The notes beneath the pieces are model-generated. The model did not search any database and had not been told where the DNA came from. It saw only the letters and a list, made by a program, of their open reading frames with translations. A stretch of 64,000 nucleotides of DNA from Mesocentrotus franciscanus (lineage: Eukaryota > Echinodermata > Echinoidea > Camarodonta > Strongylocentrotidae): positions 1,279,548 through 1,343,547 of the forward strand of contig CP137668.1 of assembly GCA_037976565.1 (NCBI GenBank), written 5' to 3'. The translations under genes and the position numbers were made by a program. Positions 1 to 11,898 of the stretch are shown here, piece by piece; positions within the stretch are counted from its first letter, which is position 1; every line of letters starts with the position of its first letter.

Positions 1-1345
1 GATTTAAACCAATACTTTCTGTTTTCGTTTTGCATGTTTGCATACCAACCAAACTGATGGGTTAGTGCCAATTGGGGGTTCCATAACGGTTACTCCTTGC
101 ATCAGAGCAAAAACTAAATCGCCACAAGGAGCTTTTAGTTGTATGTAGTCATATGGAAAGGAGCTATCGTTGGTTCTTGTCTCGAATAGAGCTGGTTATT
201 TGTACCTGGTAGAAGATGGGACCTAAAATATAGGCGTGACTTTCAAGATAATAGAGTGGGTAGATACGACGAATCATTATGAATGATGATATGATTGACT
301 GGTGTCTGAATTCAATTCGCTGGGTCATAGCTGTCCACAGCTGTCAATGAAAAGTGGCTAAATGGATGGTTGTTTATATGGAAGCAGCGATTGAAAGGTC
401 AAATTCATTCCAGAGTCACTGTGGAATGATTTATAGGGTGATACATAAAATTTATTAGCGAGAATGCTCTTTCATAAGATTATTTTTTGTCATTTGCTGG
501 CAATTATGAGAAGATAAATTTGTTTTAATTAATAAGGAAATAAAGGAATGATGCATGAAATTCAAAATTTTCTTCCAACACTTTTTTTTCTTTTTTCTTC
601 TTCATGAATTGAAACTAGATAAGCCTGTCTTAGAACGACAGGTAATAATCTGAATCAAACCAAGTTCATCAACAGATGTCACTGACAAGTATGTAAATAT
701 GAAGCGTTTGCTGATAATCATCAGCTAATTAAAGATAAAATTATTAGAGTTTTCTTAAGGTAATAACTAAAATAGTCTATATGAAAGATATGATCTTTTT
801 TCAAGCTACCTTAGAACTATTATGGGGTCAAAGAAAGTGCAGTGATTTGACCTATGCATAATGACCGAAGGGAATGAGAACTTTGGAAATTGTGTATTTT
901 TTGTCCTATTTGTTATTATTGTTACTGGCCCTCCTGTGGGCAGACCATCATATCAAGCAGACCAATATGAATACTAACAGATGCTTGGGACTGTAAAAGA
1001 ATTCTTCCCAGACACGATATTTGAAGATTAAATTTTGGATAGATAAGTTCTTTCTCATTTTCATGTTACTTCTGACAGTAATATTTGTCAGAAATATTAT
1101 GTCGCTGTTAAAAACTACTTCATAACATGTTTGTTAAATATGAAATAACAAGTCAAATTGATAGATAAATTGATACCAGCCTTCGATAATTCTCAGTCCA
1201 GTAGTACATGCAATTGGAAACGTAATAACAATAATCAGATATCTATATAGCTATGTCATAATTATATTATTTATTGCCTCTTGCACTCGGCACACTATTC
1301 TGATCATGAAATATCGAATGACTAAAAGAAATGTGAGAAATTAAG
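1..1345. other. AT-rich non-coding sequence
   Basis: I see no coding stretch, RNA gene or clear repeat here. The sequence is AT-rich with short T runs (near 585) and one small hairpin near 1066-1090. It could be intergenic or intronic. Confidence 0.5.
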
Positions 1346-1936
1346 TTGGAGCCAACACGGAAGAACTGGAGTAAAAATGAAAGAAGGCGGGAAAGAGGGA
1401 GAAAATCAATATCTAACATTTGGATTCACTCCAATATTGATAAAACAGTGATACGAAAATGGATTACAAAATCACAATGTTTGACGTATTCTGACGACTT
1501 CCCTGAACCATTATGGGTGGACTTCTGCTTCAATAAACTAGATATAACTATACCGCAGACGGCGCTCGACCTTTCCCCCGCATGCAATACGAAATGCTTG
1601 TTTTGCAGTGGCTGCAAGAATCCAGGGTATAACATTTCAAACCCCTCCAAAAATAAATCTGACAAAATCGATCTTTTCGTGTTGTTTCTTGCTCTAGTAT
1701 TTATATTTTGTTCTCTTCTTTTTAAACAACATAATCAAAAAATTTCCATACAAATGATTATCATTATTACATGTATTATTACATGCATAATAATTATTTA
1801 TAATCAAACGTTTATCAAGAACAGTACGCGTGATAGCAGGAGTATTAGTGACTTTATAAGCATGATAATTTTATCATTACTTGTCCGTTATAATATTTTG
1901 TTCTCCAGGACAAAATTTCTTACTGTGCCCATTTAA
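1346..1936 (+). other. Long open frame of doubtful coding status
   Basis: This frame is open for 196 codons, unusual for such AT-rich DNA outside simple repeats, but it opens at a TTG and has no good early ATG. The N-terminal part is basic. The middle has a Cys cluster (CNTKCLFCSGCK, about residues 81-92). The C-terminal half has three hydrophobic runs that would read as membrane segments, though AT-rich DNA gives such Ile/Leu/Phe runs by chance. The opposite strand is also open from 1665 to 1426 (79 codons) across the more GC-rich part, so the coding strand, if any, is unclear. I recognise no family. A decayed transposon ORF is as likely as a host gene. Confidence 0.15.
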
Positions 1937-1984
1937 AAAACAAACTTAGTCCAACAGCTATACCCCAAATATACTTGATAATAA

Positions 1985-2740
1985 ATGAAAGTCAAACCCG
2001 TAGGCCTATACTGTTATATTAGCATACCAATAACACCCTACACTTCTTCTCTCTATTTATACAATTCGAAAATATTCGCCCTTTCTTGCTTCGTATATCG
2101 TCTCTCCATCATCAAAAGGGGTATACGTGAATCCCTGTCTAAAGAGCTAAGAGATAGGTTGGTTGAAAATGGACCAGGGTTGCTAGGAGGAAATCATCAA
2201 TAACCCTTGATGTTTCACCGATACTATAAATAGCAACTATTTGAAGCCAATCTGGGACTTTTTAGTTTGTTTTTGATCAGTCATATGTCACGGAGCACAC
2301 CACAACACGTGAGTTAAGCACACCAGGCATGCTTATCAACACACACCTGTACATGGGGTATTATCTAAAGGCAAAATGGGTTAAAAATGCATTTTCATAT
2401 AAGTTTGAAGGGGGCATGGATCGAAATGATATTTTGGATTTTTCAAGGTGTTTGAGGTGTGCTAAAGTCTACACACCTTTTGACTTTCACCTTTCTAAGC
2501 CTCATGATGATAATCATTGAGGGGATCCCATAATAAACCTAATCGAAGGTAAAACGTGCATAGAAAGTATAATCGTGTGTTGTTCTTATTGCAAAGTTCT
2601 TATAATGTTATAATTTGTAATAATAATAATAATAATAGTTACAATAATATAGCGATTGACTGCAGTTTTCAGGTGCCGTATAGTACATGAACGTAAAATA
2701 ATGATATAAAAGTATTTGTTTTGATGCAGGAAGAACATGG
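1985..2740. other. No gene seen
   Basis: Only short open stretches occur, with no splice-flanked exon. There is a short (AAT)n run near 2620-2636. Confidence 0.4.
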
Positions 2741-2750
2741 GCGCACCTGG

Positions 2751-3026
2751 GGGGTGTTTCACAAAGACTAAGATCGACTTTAAGTTGGACTTAAGTATAA
2801 CAGGCCGTTCGTGCCATTGTTTGCTCTCACCATTATGATCTTTGGATAATATTTTTTCCTTCAATAATGAATTATCAAAAAATGTAAGTTTTGTAGATTT
2901 TTTACCATGATTTGTAAGTCCCGTGAGAGACCAATGCCAATTAATGATGAGAGAAAACAATGGCGCGAACAGCCTGTTATACTTAAGTCCAACTTAAAGT
3001 CGAGCTTAGTCTTTGTGAAACACCCC
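2751..3026. mobile_element. Foldback (MITE-like) element
   Basis: The two ends are inverted copies of each other for about 70 bp. The left end starts GGGGTGTTTCACAAAGACTA and the right end finishes in its near-exact complement ending TTTGTGAAACACCCC. Both arms contain the word TTAAGTCCAACTTAAAGT or its complement. There is no coding content, as expected for a non-autonomous DNA transposon. I see no clear target-site duplication, so the superfamily is unassigned. A SINE follows 15 bp later. Confidence 0.75.
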
Positions 3027-3041
3027 AAGACTGTTTGCAAG

Positions 3042-3337
3042 AGGTGTCGTGGTCGGGTGGATACGTCGCCGGACTATCGATCACAAGGTCCGCGGTTCGA
3101 GTCCCGCCGCGGCACTAATGTCCTTTGGCAAGACATTGATTTACATTTGCCACACTCCACCCAGGTGAAGTAAATGGGGACCTGGTAGGAATTTATTCCT
3201 TGAAACGCAGAGCGGGTGACAGCTGCACTGCTAAAGCCAGGGTAATTATGCTGCATTATTGTAGAGCGCTTAGAGACTTCTGATAAAGTAAGTGTTAGGC
3301 GCTATATAAGCAAATATAATTAGTATTATTATTCAAT
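3042..3337 (+). mobile_element. tRNA-derived SINE
   Basis: The head (about 3044-3115) is tRNA-like: an A-box-like GTGGTCGGGTGG and a canonical B box GGTTCGAGTCC at 3094-3104, the internal RNA polymerase III promoter of tRNA genes. A body follows with CTTTGGCAAGACATT and CCACCCAGGTG, words common in invertebrate SINE cores. The tail carries GCGCTATATAAGC and ends in an ATT-repeat, as expected for a LINE-mobilised SINE. The head lacks a proper acceptor stem, so it is not a functional tRNA gene. Confidence 0.8.
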
Positions 3338-3379
3338 TAAGACTCTCCAAGTGAGCCGAAAATTAGAGAGAAGGTGGGT

Positions 3380-3475
3380 AAAAGAGAAAGAGAAAGAGAA
3401 AGAGAGAGAGAGAGGGAGAAAGAGAGAGAGAGAGAGAGAGAGTAAGGGAGAGAGAGAGAGAGAGAGAGAGAGGAT
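3380..3475. repeat. GA-rich simple repeat
   Basis: Nearly pure purine tract of GA dinucleotides with a few AAAGAG and GGGA interruptions. Apparent Ser/Leu-rich frames across it are artefacts of the repeat. Confidence 0.95.
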
Positions 3476-3554
3476 GGAGGATGAGGGTGAGGGAGAGAGG
3501 GGCTAGTAGGGTGGACAAGTAAACTGTGTTGTTCTTCCTCTGTCTGCTTCCCAT

Positions 3555-5200
3555 AGCCTACTGACTCATCTTCCGTTTAGCATGTTTAGAGCTACCCCTC
3601 TGGTTACCAACCAACAGCACACATTTCCGTCTTTAGCATTCTACAAGAAACAAATAATAGCCACGTGCACGTGCCTCTTGCGAACATCATTTTCATGAAC
3701 TAGTAGATTTCCTTTGAGATGTGTACAAGCAATTGCTATCTTGCACGATCAAATTAAGTCAAGTTTGATTCATATCAGAGCTTGTACCTTTCAGCCCTCC
3801 TTTAAGTTGTTGTGGTTAGCATCTGATGCGTTGTTACCCGCTCTCCATCCTTCACATCTGTGAAGTTTGCGTAAATGATTGACATACATTGCAAGAGGTT
3901 GATATATTTTTATTAAAAATATGAAGGCAACTATGAAAAACAATTCCGGCTCAAAATAGTCATTCTTATAATACCCCCTTACTTTATATACATTTGTTCA
4001 TGCCTTCAAGCTGATTTGGAAAGGGTAACAAATTCTTGCACCCTCCTTCGATCCTCTAACACCTGTCTCAACCCCTCCTTTCATCTTGCTCGCTCTGAAG
4101 CAAGCACCCTTTGGGTTAACATACAGATGTCAGGTGTTTGACAGAATGGCATATTACTTGTCTTTTCATGATTTTTTCAATTTGTCATTCAAATTTTAAA
4201 ATTAAAAGTTCACCTATTTTCACAAAGGCCTTTTTCAATAACATGATCTAGATAAATTCCTCAACTTTTTCTGAATAATATACTTCTCCTCTCTGACTTA
4301 CTTTCTACTCATTTTCCTTTCGATTGATTTCACTTTCTTTCAATTCTACTACTTTTATTACTTCACGATCTTCACAAAATGTATGTAGCAGTCATTACTT
4401 GTTCTCATCCTCTTCTTTCTTACCAGCTATTTCTTTAAACGAAATCGCAATCCCGAACGTTTATGTATTCTTAGACCAAAATTAATTTACTGTTTTAAAA
4501 TAATACAATTTTTTCTTATTTTTTTAGTGTGTGGGGGGTGGGGTGGTCTCATTCTCTTCCTCTACTAATTATTTGTCTATCTACCGAATATTCCTTTCTC
4601 CTTGCTCCAAACTATTCTTTCAATCTCTTTTCTCTGTCCTTCCAGCTCTTCTCCACCACACCTCAGATATCCCCGATGGTTTTTACCCTGAAGGTGAGTT
4701 AAAATACGAACATCCTTCATCGCACCTATAGACCAGACATATCCCCTGCTATTATTACGAATATTATCAAGGGGCGTCGACAAGAAATTTGTCCTCCCGC
4801 CATTTCAACCAGGGGCGAACTAAACCCTCACCTATTTCTGTTGCCTCATCATGGGCGAACTAATCTTAAAGGGACTTGATAACATTGTTCACATGAGAGA
4901 AAATGGAGTTAAGGTAGTGACTTCAATGCTAAATGTACAATTAAAGATTATCTAAAAGTTTGAGTGAAAACAGACCATTATTAATGATAAAAATTGGGGA
5001 AAACTGATCTGATCGATTCCTTAAATCTCCCAACTATATTATTACAATTTAATTTAATGTACGAAATTGAGAGCGCGAAGCCTTTACGGCGTGGGGTCCG
5101 GGGTCCTTGAACATTAAGATGCTCTATGGTATACATTCTGAGGCATATCTGAATGAGGAAACTGAACATTTATGTGAATATCTTTTTTGTTTTTGTTTTT
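3555..5200. other. No gene seen; pyrimidine-rich stretches and repeat remnants
   Basis: The sequence is CT-rich near 4270-4340 and G-rich near 4530-4545. Fragments with AGGGGCGAACTAA (4812) and the GC-rich GCGAAGCC patch near 5075-5105 look like old transposon pieces. No exon is supported. Confidence 0.45.
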
Positions 5201-5202
5201 TG

Positions 5203-5297
5203 GAAACTATATATATATATATTTTTTTTGGGAAGTCAATATTTTTAGTTTTGGGAAGGTAAAGGGGGCGTGCCCCACGCCCTGGATCCGCCCCTAA
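5203..5297. mobile_element. Remnant of G-rich repeat family
   Basis: A short (AT)n run is followed by a T run, then GGGGGCGTGCCCCACGCC and CTGGATCCGCCCCT. The same ending, CTGGATCCGCCACT, closes the related element at 5865-6118, so the two probably belong to one dispersed family. I cannot define the left end here. Confidence 0.5.
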
Positions 5298-5860
5298 GAA
5301 GGGCGTTAATACTACAAGGTTTTATGGGTAAACAAGATTAACAATAAAATAATGATTCTGAGTCACACGATGGATGTATTCGTAAAACAAAATATAACAG
5401 TGAACTGGAACAGATAACTAAACCTCGATTCCGTCCAGTAGAAAGTAGATTGAACAATATTATTATCAACACATTGCAAAGAAGGCAACTTAATCTTAAT
5501 AACCTATGATAACGTGATCTAATGATGTGGTTTTTAAGTCTTTGCTGTTTTATTTCTTTCTCATTTGACAAACATTTGTAATGAAAATGTTGCTTCAAAG
5601 CCGATTTAGAATTAACAAATATTCTTTGTTAATTTCAACTGTCAGGAAATGAGCGATTATGTTGATTTAGATAAAGTAAAGTCTGGAACGTGAGCTTGTC
5701 ATGTTAAATGTCACCCAACACCCCTGTAAGGGCTCTATTAAACTTTTAAGCTTTAACAAAATCTGCCTATTTCACTATTTCCTACAGAATTCATTTTCTT
5801 CTAGAAATATTTGCTTAGAAATGACTTTCAGGCTAATATAGTCACTTCGATGTCCAAGAC
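5298..5860. other. No gene seen
   Basis: AT-rich unique-looking sequence. The 86-codon open frame on the - strand (5598-5338) has no splice or codon-use support. Confidence 0.4.
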
Positions 5861-5864
5861 TATC

Positions 5865-6118
5865 GGGAGGAGGGGGGCAACAAGCCTACTTTTTTGTTAC
5901 AAGTAAAAGTAAACAGAAGGAAAAACAAAAAAGAAAGAGAAAAAGGGTCTTCCCATTTCCAGGTGCCTTTTGGTGGCTAAAATAATTAGCTCTGGAGAGG
6001 TGGGCGCGGTGCTTAAATGGGGGCACATTTTCTTTTGAATGTGATATGCCAGACTAGGTTTAACTGGGGGGGGGGGCAGGGCACGTGCCTTCTCTGAAAC
6101 CCTGGATCCGCCACTAAT
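5865..6118. mobile_element. Member of the GGGCACGTGCC repeat family
   Basis: Begins around a G-rich run (GGGAGGAGGGGGG) and contains a poly-G tract, GGGCACGTGCC and the terminal word CTGGATCCGCCACT. Ends like CAGTGGCGGATCCAG occur on non-autonomous DNA transposons in many animals, but I see no duplicated target site and leave the superfamily open. Related stretches lie at 10408-10575 and 16504-16735. Confidence 0.55.
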
Positions 6119-6261
6119 TATCATCATCAAAAATGGAAAGTAACTTTATATTTGTTTCATTTTTTTTTTCTTTGAACAGCGACCACATGCTGAGCTCATC
6201 ACGTCATCTGAAGGTCACATCAGTAGTACAAGTTGGCAGGCTCATCTAATCAAGATATCCC

Positions 6262-6323
6262 GTGGTCTTACGAGACCACATTATAACCAGGGAGATGTGA
6301 GTTTAAACTCACATCTCCCTGGT
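6262..6323. repeat. Hairpin plus perfect 38-bp palindrome
   Basis: 6262-6279 is a 7-bp inverted repeat (GTGGTCT / AGACCAC) around TACG. 6286-6323 is a perfect palindrome with 19-bp arms and no spacer, centred on GTTTAAAC. No TIR element encloses them that I can see. Confidence 0.9.
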
Positions 6324-8465
6324 ATAACTATGGTTTGGCAGATTATATAAGGCTAGTATGATACCCATAAGTTCATAACTATAGATAGAACACATACCAC
6401 TCCTATCATGACATGGATCGGGTCCAACTAGATTTGCCAACTCAATCGTATTCGCAGGTTACCAGCTTTATGGTACGGTATGACTGTCCAGAGAAATGTT
6501 ACTGGCACTTCTCTTGGTTGGCCAATGAACTCTATTCGATGTTAAGAATTTATTGGTTTTCTTTCAATAGTAATGTTAGTATCATTTGTCATTATCATGA
6601 AACATTAGCATCTGCGTTAAAAAAGTGCCTTCAGAACGTTCTGTTATACGAGGATAAAAAAAGGAATATTGAAAAGCTTTTGTAAGGACAGTGGATATAA
6701 TAATTATCCTATTATAAACCAATATCAGGTCGCAAAAACGTCCTGTTTTTATTAATTCTTTATTTGGTGTTGGTGTTTGGTGTAAACATGGTGTTTCATG
6801 GTGTTAAAGCAAAAGGAGGATACTTTTCCCATTGTAGTTTTCCTTAAATATATACCGCTAAATAATAAGGCGTCCAGAATATGTGACAATTTGACTATAT
6901 CTGTATTTCTCGTCATAGCTGTGCATATAGCCTTTCAAATAGTCAATGATGGTAAGCTTATACTTTTTCTCCAAACAGTTTGTTCTTGTTCATGGAAATA
7001 TTGCGAGAATATATATGGGGGAAAACAGAACACGAAGCACAGTTTACAATTGATCACATTTCATGTCCTTGTCCAACGTTTACCCCCCGGTTCTAAATTC
7101 ATTTTTTTCTAAGTTCTTATCACTGATCTAGACATCCTTAGACGCAGCATTAAATGATTACACGATGTCTGACGACTGTTGTATCAGACATTTAGGAAAG
7201 TCATTAATGTTTCATTTGATTAAAAGGATGACAAAAATTGTTCACATTGTAATGTAGTATAGTGTGCTCGTTATTTGAGATTCTAGACTACTCAATGAGA
7301 CAATCTTAATCGGTATAGGGCTTAGAGGCCTAATAGATTCAATACATTCACAGAAAGATATAGAAAAAACAAAGAAAGAGAGAAGAACAAGAAGATATAA
7401 AGAGAAAGGAAACAAATAATAAACGCGTTCTTATATGAGTTTACAATGCATGTCAATGTAAATAATGCAATGCAGAGATTAACATTAGATCAAGTAAATT
7501 TGATTTTGATTAATGTAAATAGGACGGTTTATTTCCAGTTTCTAAGCTTTAAAACTAACATTCTGGGGGGCATAAAGAAGATCAAACTGTCATAAATATG
7601 ATCATGAATATTAAATTGAACCAAATATTACGCGCACAATTCCCTCCCTTAAAATGAGAATGAAAGAGTTTAAAACAAAAAGAAAAAATGAGTGAAGTTG
7701 ATAAGTGCTATAACTTGACATAAAGTGAGAAAGATATTGTTACAATGAGTTAAGATATCATTCAAAAATTAATGACAGGAAGTGAGAGTTTATAATCATG
7801 AGCACGTGAACAATGTATTAAACACTATTGCTACTATAGAAGGATGTCATAACCGAAACAGCTGTCTGTCGTGTCGGGAGTGTCAAGGTCTTCATTATTG
7901 TTATCGAAGAAGAGATTTTAAGATGACAATGTAAAGAAGGAAGAGACAATGCTGATGAAGACATTGGGAATTAACTGTGCCTCAACAACCCCCTCTTCTC
8001 CATAAAGAAGAGCAGGGTATATAAGAGTTAGGGCCCAGGTCTATACATTTCTGACACAAAAAGTCAAAATATATCAATTTGCTGAATCTTTACTAGTTTA
8101 CATGTGTCGAGAATAAACAGATGAATCTGAAAGTTAAAAATATTATAGTTTACATATTTATTACGGGGGCAGGAGGGGGGCTTGTTTCGTATAACCCACG
8201 TGGGCAATTTCCTCAAGCGCCACCTAACCTCACCCCTGAGAAAGAAGAATGGTAATTTCCTGCCAGTTATTTCAAAATCAAATCATTTATGTCCTCCTAC
8301 ATTCATAATGTTCATGTTTATGTTTATGAATATTCAGTTCACAATATTTGCAGAGTCTGGAGTAGATATAATTTTCTGCTTGATAGAAAAAAGACTTCGT
8401 ATAAAATCATTCGAAAATCTATATATGTGTAAAAGAACACACAGTCCTTATAACTCAAAATATTT
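6324..8465. other. No gene seen
   Basis: Several short open frames (for example 6413-6685 and 6798-7112 on +) lack flanking splice sites in a consistent frame. The sequence is AT-rich and looks unique. I see no repeats beyond short purine runs near 7360-7410. Confidence 0.4.
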
Positions 8466-8471
8466 GAATCG

Positions 8472-8560
8472 TCATCATCATCACCACCACCACCACCAAC
8501 ACCACCAACACCATCATTATCATCACCATCATTATCATCACCACCACCACCTCCATCATT
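8472..8560. repeat. CAT/CAC simple repeat
   Basis: Imperfect trinucleotide tract of CAT, CAC and CAA. The long His-rich frame across it is a repeat artefact. Confidence 0.9.
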
Positions 8561-8576
8561 ATGTGATGTGATGGTT

Positions 8577-8775
8577 ATTTAACCTGACTGCTAAGAAAGC
8601 TCAAATGCTTGTAAGTAAGCAACCAGACGGCCGATGGCTTTAGGTCCTCTCCGAGGGACCTGGTAGTGAGGAGTAATGCCTTACCAAAGGGCACTAGCGC
8701 ATCGTCTTGGTTTCGAACCCGGGTCACCGGATTTCGAGACCACTGCTCTACCAACTGAGCTATCGCGCCTCCTCT
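8577..8775 (-). mobile_element. tRNA-derived SINE, minus strand
   Basis: Read on the - strand, the head carries TAGCTCAGTTGGTAGAGC (A box, about 8765-8745) and GGTTCGAAACC (B box, 8719-8709). The body continues with GCCCTTTGGTAAGGCATT and a CCTCGGAGAGGACC hairpin. Both boxes match the pol III consensus well, but the tRNA-like part has no matching acceptor stem, so this is a SINE rather than a tRNA gene. It sits between two CAT-type simple repeats. Confidence 0.8.
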
Positions 8776-8778
8776 CAA

Positions 8779-8961
8779 CATCATCATCACCACCACAACC
8801 ACCAACATATTCATCATCATCACCATCACCACCATCACCACCACCACAACCAAAACCATCATCACCATCACCATCACCATCACCATCACCATCACCATCA
8901 CCATCACCATCACCATCACCATCACCATCACCACCATTATCATCATCATCATCAGCATCAC
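8779..8961. repeat. CATCAC hexanucleotide repeat
   Basis: Imperfect CAT/CAC tract containing a very regular (CATCAC)n core near 8868-8932. The His-rich and Ser-Pro-rich frames through it are artefacts. Confidence 0.95.
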
Positions 8962-10400
8962 AGAAATAATCTCTCTATACCCGCCAATGTATAACCCTAT
9001 TTACCTATTTATCTACCTTTCTGTTAGATCATCCCCATTTTAAAGATAATATTCTATCCCTCAATTTATCTATATTTAAACTTCTCTTTCTCCCTTCTCT
9101 TCTTATCTCTCAATCTTTATATAATTATATATCAAAATACACGCTTGATAGTTATAAGCGCTCTAAAAATCATTATTACTGGTAAAACACATTTTTAAGA
9201 ACAAAAATAATCAACATGATGAGAATATGGACATGAGCGATGAATTTTACAAAGACAAAGGCACATGAATGACATACGAGTGAAGAGCTGATATTATGCC
9301 ATATGAGTTTAGGGAACAGTTCATTTCATAAGTATAGATATATTTGATGTGCAGTGCTCTTGAAAGTATCGAGAGTTTGAGGATCATAGATGCAGCTGAT
9401 GGCGTGATTGTTTTAAATATTAATCTTTTCCTTATTATTCTCTAGTAAAAGTTAATGATTCATTAATTTCTTCCTTATAAAGATTGACACCAATCAGTGG
9501 CGTAGGGTACGTGTGTCAATCCACTCGTGAAAAGTGGGAGGGGGTAGCATCGGCCTCGATTTTGTTTATTTACTTGTTTAGCTTTTTCTTTTGTATATAT
9601 TGTAAATATTTCTCTCCTTTCCTTTTTTTTTTACTCCAATTCGCTCTTGTCATTATTGCAAATCTGTTTTTGGTAAGTTTTCTTTATTCCTGTAATATAC
9701 ATTTTACATGTCTTTTATGTCTATAGGGACCCCTCTGTAAAACAGCGTTGTTATGCTAACATCGCTGAGTAGGGATGTCCCTCCTTCTTCCTTTTACTAC
9801 TTTGTCTTTATGATTGTAAATGTATATTTGTTGTTTTTTAATTGACGGAAAATAAATACAAGTTCCATTTGTGTTCTCATGATAATCAATAGTCTGTACT
9901 CCCCAAACAAAGACAAAGAAACAAACAAACTCAAAACCAAAAAAATAAACAATTAAAATTGACCTTGTGTGCATTATGAGTAGAATGAGCCTGTATGCTT
10001 CTCACGTGGCTTCTCATTAAACCGACGTTGCTACAATTCTATTTAGATGAAGTAGTTTCTAGATGTCATTATAACATGAAACCAGGACTCCAGGCCTTGC
10101 AGGAGGATCTCTATTGATCTTAATGGAGATATATAGATATAGGATTGATCAAGTTTACCATCGCCAAATTCATTAAATGTTCGGCAACATAATTAAGTTA
10201 GTAAAGCATATTGTTTCAGTTATGAAATCTCAAGGCTCAAAGCATACGTTGGTAAATGAGTCCGCAATTCATCTTGTCTGAATAAAGACCTATCATAATT
10301 TTGTAAGTGGCTATATGTTTTGTATACATGTAAGTTGATTTGGAACCGAGACGACATCAATTAATTATCGCCAAGGTCTAGCTGACTGATCATAATCATT
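8962..10400. other. No gene seen; repeat remnant near 9494
   Basis: Near 9494-9545 the word CAGTGGCGTAGGG followed by a G-rich run resembles the end of a dispersed element. Nothing else stands out. The short open frames at 9484-9726 and 9974-9756 look like chance. Confidence 0.4.
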
Positions 10401-10407
10401 CAAACGA

Positions 10408-10575
10408 CTCCCGCCCAGCGCCGTAGCCAGAGTTTGATGTTTTTTTTTTTTTTTTTTTGGGGGCACATACATGTAATTGATCGACGTCCTGGGGAGGGTC
10501 TAAGAGGAGGGTGTCTGATCTTGAAATTGGGGGGCACGTGCCCCCGTGGCGTGCCTGCTCCCGGCCGCCTAAACG
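10408..10575. mobile_element. Member of the GGGCACGTGCC repeat family
   Basis: Starts with CAGCGCCGTAGCCAGAG, followed by an 18-20 nt T run, GGGGGCACATAC, then GGGGGGCACGTGCCCCC and GTGGCGTGCC. The GC-rich palindromic core and G runs match the pieces at 5865-6118 and 16504-16735. Confidence 0.5.
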
Positions 10576-11350
10576 TACATACGGAAGGGGGATACATGTA
10601 GGCCTTCATGATTGTGTCATAAACATGTTGTCATGGTCAGATTAAAGACGACAAATAGGAAGAGTTATTATTATTAAGACAGTTTAAAAAGTGTAGGTCT
10701 AAAGAATCTTTATAACTCTATAAATCGTCATTTATAGTTTATCTAGCCCATGGTATTGAATTAAGAATAGCCTACAAGTACAAGCAACGAAAGAATAAAT
10801 CTCTATTGCTACACATAAAACTCAGACAATAATTATTGCCGAGTCGATAAGGGTCATCGAATCGGTTGACAAGGTGGATTGTAAGCCTTACATATCCCAT
10901 ACAATAATTCCTTAGTAAAATAAAGCTCAAAAAATACTTTAGACTGGATCCCGGTAGGCCTATAGTACAGTATGGGAGATTACTCAGTACAGTACGGTAT
11001 CACAAAGTTTGAGGAAGAGGAAGTAGAGAAAAAGCCTAGCGATTCTACACACTGCACATCGCATGCATATATGCATGTACAGTAACGTAACGTCATTTGA
11101 GTGGGTTTATGACATGACAGGCTGTATCACGAAGACGTGGTCTTCTTGCACAAGACCAGAAGGCAGAATGACTTCGCAAGAAGAGCTTATAACGAAATTT
11201 CCAACAAATTACCTATAAAAAGGTAGTGAACTTTACTTTGAAAGTTGGTAGCTCCAAATGTGCTTCATCAGGGAGGTGACTATGTATTCCGGATATATAA
11301 TCTGTATTAGAAGCTTGATATTAGTTCGATTCGTAGTAGAGATCAGCTGA
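10576..11350. other. No gene seen
   Basis: Unique-looking AT-rich sequence with no supported feature. A short palindromic run GCATGCATATATGCATG lies near 11060. Confidence 0.4.
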
Positions 11351-11358
11351 GCTGAAAT

Positions 11359-11631
11359 CCAGCGATGTTTATGTATATCCGTGGCAAGGGCTCCGGGTGC
11401 ACCCTGGGTCTGCAACTGCCCTGCTCCCGTAGCTCGTCGGGCATCAGTGACGGGCAAGGTGGATGTGAAAGATGGAAGATTTTTGGAAAGATTTCTCTCC
11501 GAGATGGAAGTGTGCCTCAAATCGATATGGAACGTATGACTGTTAGGAATGGGAGGAAGGTGAAGGATGTCGTAGAAGCTTCCATCACGGGTCTAGAGTC
11601 TGCTGTCTGGTTCAAGGTAAATGGCCATTAA
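11359..11631. other. Coding-looking segment, strand unresolved
   Basis: The GC content rises sharply here and long frames are open on both strands. On + the frame from 11365 runs to a good splice donor (TTCAAG|GTAAAT, exon end about 11621) with a tail reading ITGLESAVWFK. On - the frame opens just after a CTCTAG acceptor-like site near 11600, continues past 11233, and reads as ordinary protein (for example LPVTDARRATGAGQ). Only one strand can be the real exon. I cannot decide which, and I recognise no family from either. A palindromic MITE lies immediately to the right. Confidence 0.35.
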
Positions 11632-11649
11632 AAAACAAACAAACACCTG

Positions 11650-11807
11650 GGGCCCGTTGCACAAAACTTACCATTGATGGTAACTTTGCCGTCAATGGTA
11701 ACTACCATGGAAACCTTGATTTTGATTGGATTTTGAGCCCTGTTACCATGGTAGTTGCCATTGATGGCAAAGTTACCATCAATGGTAAGTTTTATGCAAC
11801 GGGGCCC
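11650..11807. mobile_element. Palindromic MITE, copy 1
   Basis: The ends are inverted copies for about 60 bp. The left begins GGGCCCGTTGCACAAAACTT and the right ends AAGTTTTATGCAACGGGGCC. Both arms repeat ACCATTGATGGTAAC-type words and the centre has CCATGG near-symmetry. A second diverged copy lies at 46915-47061. It has no coding capacity. Confidence 0.85.
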
Positions 11808-11898
11808 TGTTGTGCATTATGTAGGTTAAAGAGATCGTAGTGTTGTGAATATTGGGGATCAAGTGCATGATAATGACAGCTGTTACAAAATGTGTCTT

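Noticed and set aside
3044..3115. A tRNA gene
   Set aside because: A and B boxes are present but there is no proper acceptor stem, and the SINE body and tail follow directly.
8707..8770. A tRNA gene on the - strand
   Set aside because: Same reasons as the SINE at 3042: good internal promoter, no closed cloverleaf, SINE body attached.
8575..8994. His-rich, Ser/Pro-rich and Met/Val-rich frames
   Set aside because: All come from the CATCAC repeat read in different frames.
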